DNA of 64,000 nt from Clostridia bacterium UC5.1-1E11. Its GTDB lineage: Bacteria; Bacillota; Clostridia; Oscillospirales; Acutalibacteraceae. The stretch covers positions 62,001 to 126,000 of the forward strand of contig BCAA01000005.1 in the NCBI GenBank assembly GCA_001305115.1, in the 5' to 3' direction. Positions 59,135 through 64,000 of the stretch are shown here, piece by piece; the first letter of the stretch is position 1; every line of letters starts with the position of its first letter. The notes below the pieces were generated by a model that saw only the letters and a program-made list of their open reading frames with translations, was not told the DNA's origin and did no database searches. The translations under genes and the position numbers were made by a program.

Positions 59135-61056
59135 CGAGCATTATCGGCCGGATGATCGATCTAGACCGTGTGACTGCTGTCTGTGGAAAGTCCGGCTCGT
59201 TCCATCCGGACAATTCCCTCTCCTTTTATTCGGATACATCCGGTTTCTCTCCGTTAAATGAGGAGAACCCGTATTCTGCTCCACTCCAGAAACTTACCGA
59301 TGCGGTGAATGGTTCCCATAAAAAACTGGTGCTTCTGGATGAATCGCAGATGGAAAATGTCCAATACTCCCGCGAAGAGTTGGACGCATATGTTCGCCGC
59401 CTTGCCACTTCCCTGAACGATTTACAAACAGAACGCACTCAAGCGCAGCAGGAAGTGGAGCGATTTACCCGCGAAATTGAACAAGTCAGCCACTTCGTCG
59501 GGATGGATTTGAATCTCGATGAAATTCACGACTGCAAATACATCAAGGTCCGTTTTGGCTCTCTTCCAAAAGAGGGCTACGAAAAATTGCAATCCTACAA
59601 CCAGAATCCCTATGTCATCTTTTTCCCTTGTACCAGCGATGAGCAGCATTATTGGGGCGTTTATTTTGCGCCAATTGATGTTGTAAGCGAGGTAGACCGT
59701 ATTTTTTCCAGCCTCTATTTTGAACGTACCAGCTTTACCGAGCTAAAGGGTACGCCGGAAAGTGGTGTGGAAGAACTGCGCGGCCTGCGCGATAAAGAAA
59801 TCGCCCGCATCCAGCGCGTGGACCGGCAGATTGACGCACTCTGGAAACAGGAGGAAGAAGAGTGTCAGAAGGTCTTTTCCTTTTTGACAGAAAAATCTGT
59901 TTATTTTGGAATCCGCCGTTATGCGGCGCGGTACAATGACAATTTTATTTTGACCGGCTGGGTTCCGGCCGACCGCGAGCCAGACCTTCGACGAGCGCTC
60001 GGCCAACTGGAATCGGTCGAATACACCTTTGAAAATGCGGAAGAGGAGATGAGCCACTCTCCTCCCGTTGCACTAAAGAATAAAAAGATTTTCAAGCCTT
60101 TTGAGTTCTTTGTCGATATGTACGGCCTTCCCTCTTACGATGAGGTGGACCCCACACCGTTTGTTGCAATCACCTATGTGTTGCTGTTTGGCATCATGTT
60201 TGGAGATCTCGGACAGGGAATCTGCGTCTCCATCGTTGGATGGTTGATGTGGAAATTCAAAAAGATGAAACTCGGCAAGGCATTGATCCCCTGTGGAATT
60301 TCATCGGCTATTTTCGGAACGGTTTTTGGCTCTGTTTTTGGCTTTGAACATGTGTTGGACCCATTCTACCGGAACGTGTTCGGTCTGGACGAAAAACCCA
60401 TCGAAGTGATGGAGCCAAACACTACAAACCTGATTATCTATTCAGCCGTAGGTATCGGCATGCTCCTGGTCGTTGTGGCCATTCTCATCAACATCTACTC
60501 TTGCCTGCGCAGAAGGCACTGGGAAAATGCCCTATTTGGTCCAAATGGGTTAGCAGGGCTTGTATTCTATGTGTCTTTGGTCGTGGGATTTGGAGGGCAG
60601 CTGATTTTTGGCTGGCAGATTGTCAACACCGCCTATGTGCTCGGTTTGATCGTACTGCCAATTGTGGTGATTTTCTTCCGGGAAGTGCTCGGGGGGACTA
60701 TTGGAGCGCCGCTCCGACTGGAAACCGGAGAGTTGGGGAAATTTCCTCATGCAGAATTTTTTGAGGTTTTCGAATACCTGCTCAGCTATGCAACCAACAC
60801 TATGTCCTTTCTGCGTGTAGGCGCATTTGTATTGGTTCATGCTGGTATGATGCTCGTGGTATTTACCTTGGCAGAAATGACCAGCGGCATTGGTTATATC
60901 CTGATTGCCGTCGTCGGCAATGTGTTTGTGATGGGTTTGGAAGGCCTGTTGGTGGGGATTCAGGTTCTGCGTCTGGAGTTTTATGAGATGTTCAGCCGCT
61001 TCTTTGACGGAGACGGCCGGCCATTTCATCCCGTTGTGGTTCGCAGGGATGCATAA
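59110..61056 (+). CDS. ntpI: V/A-type ATPase subunit I (a), membrane stator
   Basis: This 648-residue protein has a soluble coiled-coil N-terminal half (to ~340) and seven or eight membrane helices, with the conserved arginine in TMSFLRVGAFVLVHAG facing the ring. It forms the ion half-channels. The start is a TTG at 59110, 8 bases after AAAGGAGG, inside the end of subunit C. The membrane part begins about residue 340 with FVAITYVLLFGIMFGDLGQG. Confidence 0.92.
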   Translation: MAVQKIKVASIIGRMIDLDRVTAVCGKSGSFHPDNSLSFYSDTSGFSPLNEENPYSAPLQKLTDAVNGSHKKLVLLDESQMENVQYSREELDAYVRRLATSLNDLQTERTQAQQEVERFTREIEQVSHFVGMDLNLDEIHDCKYIKVRFGSLPKEGYEKLQSYNQNPYVIFFPCTSDEQHYWGVYFAPIDVVSEVDRIFSSLYFERTSFTELKGTPESGVEELRGLRDKEIARIQRVDRQIDALWKQEEEECQKVFSFLTEKSVYFGIRRYAARYNDNFILTGWVPADREPDLRRALGQLESVEYTFENAEEEMSHSPPVALKNKKIFKPFEFFVDMYGLPSYDEVDPTPFVAITYVLLFGIMFGDLGQGICVSIVGWLMWKFKKMKLGKALIPCGISSAIFGTVFGSVFGFEHVLDPFYRNVFGLDEKPIEVMEPNTTNLIIYSAVGIGMLLVVVAILINIYSCLRRRHWENALFGPNGLAGLVFYVSLVVGFGGQLIFGWQIVNTAYVLGLIVLPIVVIFFREVLGGTIGAPLRLETGELGKFPHAEFFEVFEYLLSYATNTMSFLRVGAFVLVHAGMMLVVFTLAEMTSGIGYILIAVVGNVFVMGLEGLLVGIQVLRLEFYEMFSRFFDGDGRPFHPVVVRRDA

Positions 61057-61182
61057 TGCGCACAAGTCTAGCCGGCAAAACGTGTACGCACATGTCCCCT
61101 GTTATCCTCTACGCCGGCCACTTTGGCGCGGCGAAACATAGATTCCAAAGCTGTGAAAAAATCATTTTTGGAGGTATTTGTC

Positions 61183-61632
61183 ATGAGTATCGTGTTATGT
61201 ATTCCAATCGTCTTTCTGGTTGTATCCGTGGCGCTCTCCATCCGTGCAGTAAAGCGTGGAAAGAAGACCAGCCAGGCTGTTGCAACCCAGTTAATCGCTT
61301 TCCTAGCTGTATGTGTCGTTACCTTTGCAGCGCCAATGATCGCATCTGCTGCTTCTGAGGACAGTACACCGGATACCACAGCCACTACATCGCAAACAGC
61401 TACGGCCCCGGTGGACAATTCCAAGGGGATGGGATTGCTTGCAGCCGCCTTGGTCACCGGTCTGGCTGGTATTGGCGGCGGTATCGCAGTCGCAGCGGCG
61501 GCCCCAGCGGCCATCGGAGCAACCAGCGAGGACCCGAAGGCTTTCGGTAAATCCCTGATTTTCGTGGCGTTGGGTGAAGGCATTGCTCTGTATGGCCTAT
61601 TGATCTCCATTCTAATTCTGAATAAAGTATAA
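61183..61632 (+). CDS. ntpK: V/A-type ATPase subunit K (c-ring) with extra N-terminal helices
   Basis: This 149-residue proteolipid has a C-terminal c-ring hairpin: GLAGIGGGIAVAAAAPAAIG, then the ion-binding glutamate in VALGEGIALYGL. Ahead of it lie two further hydrophobic segments (IVLCIPIVFLVVSVALSI and LIAFLAVCVVTFAAPMIA) and a Ser/Thr/Ala linker. The second segment ends like a signal peptide cleavage site. The glutamine typical of Na+-binding hairpin 1 is not evident, so the coupling ion is uncertain. The ATG at 61183 follows TTGGAGG. Confidence 0.88.
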   Translation: MSIVLCIPIVFLVVSVALSIRAVKRGKKTSQAVATQLIAFLAVCVVTFAAPMIASAASEDSTPDTTATTSQTATAPVDNSKGMGLLAAALVTGLAGIGGGIAVAAAAPAAIGATSEDPKAFGKSLIFVALGEGIALYGLLISILILNKV

Positions 61633-61670
61633 CACAGGCGTGCCCACGGCCTACAGGAAGAAGGATTCAT

Positions 61671-61979
61671 ATGCGCTTTTATCTGATCAGCGACAACGTA
61701 GATACACAGGTCGGGATGCGTCTGGCAGGTATCGAAGGAATCGTGGTGCATGAGCCTGAGGAGGTCAAAAAAGCATTGACCGAAGCGATGGCAATGGAGG
61801 ATGTCGCCGTCATTCTAATTACCGAACGACTACTCCAACTTTGCCCGGAAATGATCTACGATCTGAAGCTCAAAGCCAAGCGCCCGTTAATTGTGGAGAT
61901 CCCCGACCGGCATGGCAATGGGCGCACCAAAGATTCCATTACCCGCTATGTCCGCGAGGCCATCGGGATTAAAATTTAG
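61671..61979 (+). CDS. ntpG: V/A-type ATPase subunit F (NtpG), central shaft
   Basis: This 102-residue protein matches subunit F (MRFYLISDNVDTQVGMRLAG; DVAVILITERL; RPLIVEIPDRHG), part of the rotating shaft with subunit D. AGGAAGAAGG precedes the ATG. Confidence 0.92.
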   Translation: MRFYLISDNVDTQVGMRLAGIEGIVVHEPEEVKKALTEAMAMEDVAVILITERLLQLCPEMIYDLKLKAKRPLIVEIPDRHGNGRTKDSITRYVREAIGIKI

Positions 61980-62008
61980 GCCGCTTCCCGGCAGAATGGG
62001 GGTTTGAC

Positions 62009-62614
62009 ATGGCTATCAATCACAACGATGAAAAAATCGGAAAATTCTATCAGGCGATCCTCCATTACGGCGAAGAGCAAAGAAAGAAGATCGAAGAAGA
62101 GGTCGCCGCATTTAAGCAAAAAGAATTGGACGAGGCAGAGGTTGAAGTTCTTACAGAGGCATATCACCTGATACAAAAGGAAATGGCCCAGATGCGCAGC
62201 GGCATTTCCCGCGAGATGGCACAGCGGGAGATGGACGGCCGGCGGGCCTTGCTGGAAAAACGCCGTGGGATTATGGAGCAGATTTTTTCACGAGCGGCGG
62301 AAGAACTGCGCTCCTATACACAAAAACCGGCGTATGCTGCCTTAATGCAAAAGTATGCCCGCAATCTAGCTGCCGTGTTCCAGCAGCCTGGTACAGTCAT
62401 CCGCCTTCGCGAAGAGGATGCCCCTTATCAGCAGCAAATCGCGGAAGCATTTGGTCACCCCTGTACCTTTGAAACCGATCCCACCATCCGGATCGGTGGT
62501 CTCCGCGCTTACAACAGCGAGATGGGCGTCATGGCAGATGAAACCTTGGACGCCATGCTGGAGGAACAGCGCGGTTGGTTTGAAGAAAACTCTGGACTGA
62601 CGGTGGCTGGATAG
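62009..62614 (+). CDS. ntpE: V/A-type ATPase subunit E, peripheral stalk
   Basis: This 201-residue protein has a long N-terminal coiled coil (residues ~15-95) and a globular C-terminal domain (TFETDPTIRIGGLRAYNSEMGVMADETLDAML), the subunit E layout. It pairs with subunit H to hold the catalytic head. It lies between F and A. Confidence 0.9.
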   Translation: MAINHNDEKIGKFYQAILHYGEEQRKKIEEEVAAFKQKELDEAEVEVLTEAYHLIQKEMAQMRSGISREMAQREMDGRRALLEKRRGIMEQIFSRAAEELRSYTQKPAYAALMQKYARNLAAVFQQPGTVIRLREEDAPYQQQIAEAFGHPCTFETDPTIRIGGLRAYNSEMGVMADETLDAMLEEQRGWFEENSGLTVAG

Positions 62615-62651
62615 CCGTGCGGCCACAGGATGGGAAAGGAATGATCCAAAC

Positions 62652-64000
62652 ATGAAAAATGAAACGGTCATATACGGTATCAACGGCCCAGTCGTCACGG
62701 TCAAGGCCGCGCAGTCTTTCTCCATGATGGAGATGGTGTATGTCGGGAAGGAACGGCTGGTCGGTGAAGTCATCGGTATCACCAGCGCTTTTACCACGAT
62801 TCAGGTATATGAAGAGACTACAGGCCTTCGCCCAGGAGAACCCGTAGTAGGAACGGGCAGCCCAATGAATGTCACGCTTGGTCCGGGCATCTTGGACAAC
62901 ATCTTTGACGGTATTGAGCGCCCCTTGAAAGCAATTGAAGAGGAGAGCGGTGCATTCATTTCCCGCGGCAGTTCCGTATCCTCGCTGGATTCCCAGCGTC
63001 AGTGGGAAATTACTGTCACTGTCAAACCGGGAGACCGGCTCAACAGCGGGGATATTTATGCTGAGTGCCCGGAAACACCGATCATTCGCCATAAATGTAT
63101 GGTACCGCCACAATTAAACGGCGTTGTTCAAACGGTTGTCCCAAATGGACTGTATCGCATCAATGACACGATTGTGACTCTACAAGATGAGAATGGAGTA
63201 CTGCATGCGCTCTCCCTCTGCCAGAAATGGCCGATCCGTATTCCGCGCCCAGTCTCTCAGCGTCTGCGGACCGATGTCCCATTGATTACCGGACAGCGGG
63301 TGATCGATACGCTCTTCCCCATCGCCAAAGGCGGCACAGCTGCCATTCCTGGTGGATTTGGCACGGGCAAAACCATGACGCAGCATCAGCTTGCGAAATG
63401 GTGTGATGCAGACATCATCATCTATGTCGGATGCGGCGAGCGCGGCAACGAGATGAGCCAGGTTCTGGATGAGTTTTCGGAATTGATCGACCCGAAATCC
63501 GGCCGTCCCATGACGGACCGCACGGTCCTGATTGCTAATACAAGCAACATGCCGGTGGCGGCGCGCGAGGCGTCCATCTACACCGGTATCACTTTGGCCG
63601 AATATTACCGCGATATGGGCTACCACGTCGCCATCATGGCCGATTCCACCTCCCGTTGGGCGGAAGCTCTCCGCGAAATCAGCGGACGCTTGGAAGAAAT
63701 GCCGGCCGAGGAAGGCTTTCCTGCCTATTTGCCCAGCCGCCTGTCGGAATTTTATGAGCGTGCAGGCATGACCAAAAACCTCAACGGGACGGATGGTTCC
63801 GTCACGATTATTGGCGCCGTATCCCCGCAGGGGTCCGACTTTTCAGAGCCAGTTACACAGAACACCAAACGTTTTACCCGCTGTTTTTGGGCGCTGGATA
63901 AAGCGTTGGCCTATGCCCGCCACTATCCGGCAATCAACTGGACCCAGAGCTATAGCGAATATTTTGGCGATTTGGACCAGTGGTATACCGATCATGTCGG
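62652..64000 (+). CDS. ntpA: V/A-type ATPase catalytic subunit A (3' end outside window)
   Basis: 449 residues are visible. The N-terminal barrel starts [11 protein letters not shown]; the inserted non-homologous region follows; Walker A GGFGTGKT is at 234-241, then [14 protein letters not shown] and [19 protein letters not shown]. This subunit binds and hydrolyses or makes ATP. AAAGGA lies 11 bases before the ATG. Subunits B and D are expected just beyond the window. Confidence 0.96.
   Translation, partial: MKNETVIYGINGPVVTVKAAQSFSMMEMVYVGKERLVGEVIGITSAFTTIQVYEETTGLRPGEPVVGTGSPMNVTLGPGILDNIFDGIERPLKAIEEESGAFISRGSSVSSLDSQRQWEITVTVKPGDRLNSGDIYAECPETPIIRHKCMVPPQLNGVVQTVVPNGLYRINDTIVTLQDENGVLHALSLCQKWPIRIPRPVSQRLRTDVPLITGQRVIDTLFPIAKGGTAAIPGGFGTGKTMTQHQLAKWCDADIIIYVGCGERGNEMSQVLDEFSELIDPKSGRPMTDRTVLIANTSNMPVAAREASIYTGITLAEYYRDMGYHVAIMADSTSRWAEALREISGRLEEMPAEEGFPAYLPSRLSEFYERAGMTKNLNGTDGSVTIIGAVSPQGSDFSEPVTQNTKRFTRCFWALDKALAYARHYPAINWTQSYSEYFGDLDQWYTDHV

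Noticed and set aside
1-64000. CRISPR arrays, tRNA or rRNA genes, complete insertion sequences
   Set aside because: I saw no regularly spaced repeats, no tRNA-like clover-leaf ending in CCA, no rRNA segments and no transposase frames in either strand.

Overview
The window reads as a chromosomal segment of a spore-forming anaerobic Firmicute of class Clostridia, probably Oscillospirales/Ruminococcaceae-like. The signs are a gerA-type germinant receptor operon, spoIIR, the addBA recombination pair, a V/A-type ATPase operon, an MtaB methylthiotransferase, a DUF711-ACT gene pair and purine-rich Shine-Dalgarno sites. Placement below class is inference from gene content. Most genes are housekeeping.

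Layout. 0-3 kb (+): tail of an acyl-CoA dehydratase activase-like protein and its companion. 3-8.9 kb: mtnN and gerAA-gerAB-gerAC (-), then a divergent DUF421/DUF4363 pair (+). 8.9-10.4 kb: scar of an integrative element (broken sigma factor gene, small HTH gene, inverted repeats). 10.4-20.5 kb: nrdR, a TIM-barrel protein, an ABC-F ATPase, an HPr-like protein without the usual histidine, mtaB, a GH10-like protein, small membrane and zinc-ribbon genes, and a BlaI/BlaR1 pair with a perfect operator. 20.8-40.7 kb: a long run of minus-strand core genes: infC-rpmI-rplT behind an L20-type leader, an rRNA/tRNA methyltransferase gene, dprA, topA, trmFO, plsX, rnc, a radical SAM gene, smc, ftsY, rdgB, a GNAT gene, yhbY, nadD, yqeK, rsfS, leuS. 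40.7-55.3 kb: a YbjQ-family protein, an ACT protein coupled to addBA, spoIIR, a DUF4190 protein, ispE, a DUF362-ferredoxin protein, an aminotransferase, an Lrp-type regulator and a histidinol-phosphatase-like PHP protein. 55.5-64 kb (+): ACT and DUF711 genes, then V/A-ATPase genes H-C-I-K-F-E-A, the last running off the window.

The dominant oddity is about 27 single-base frameshifts in 20 recognisable genes, nearly all in short homopolymers (19 missing bases, 8 extra). They hit genes that cannot normally be lost, such as rpmI, ftsY and smc, so I read most as base-calling or assembly error. The coordinates given for these genes span the whole corrected gene. The sigma factor at 9.4-9.8 kb differs: it also carries in-frame stops and looks truly decayed. 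I found no convincing new multi-gene system. The best biological leads are the BlaI/BlaR1 pair with its 17-bp-arm operator, the ABC-F gene with two leader hairpins, the His-less HPr-like protein and the element scar.
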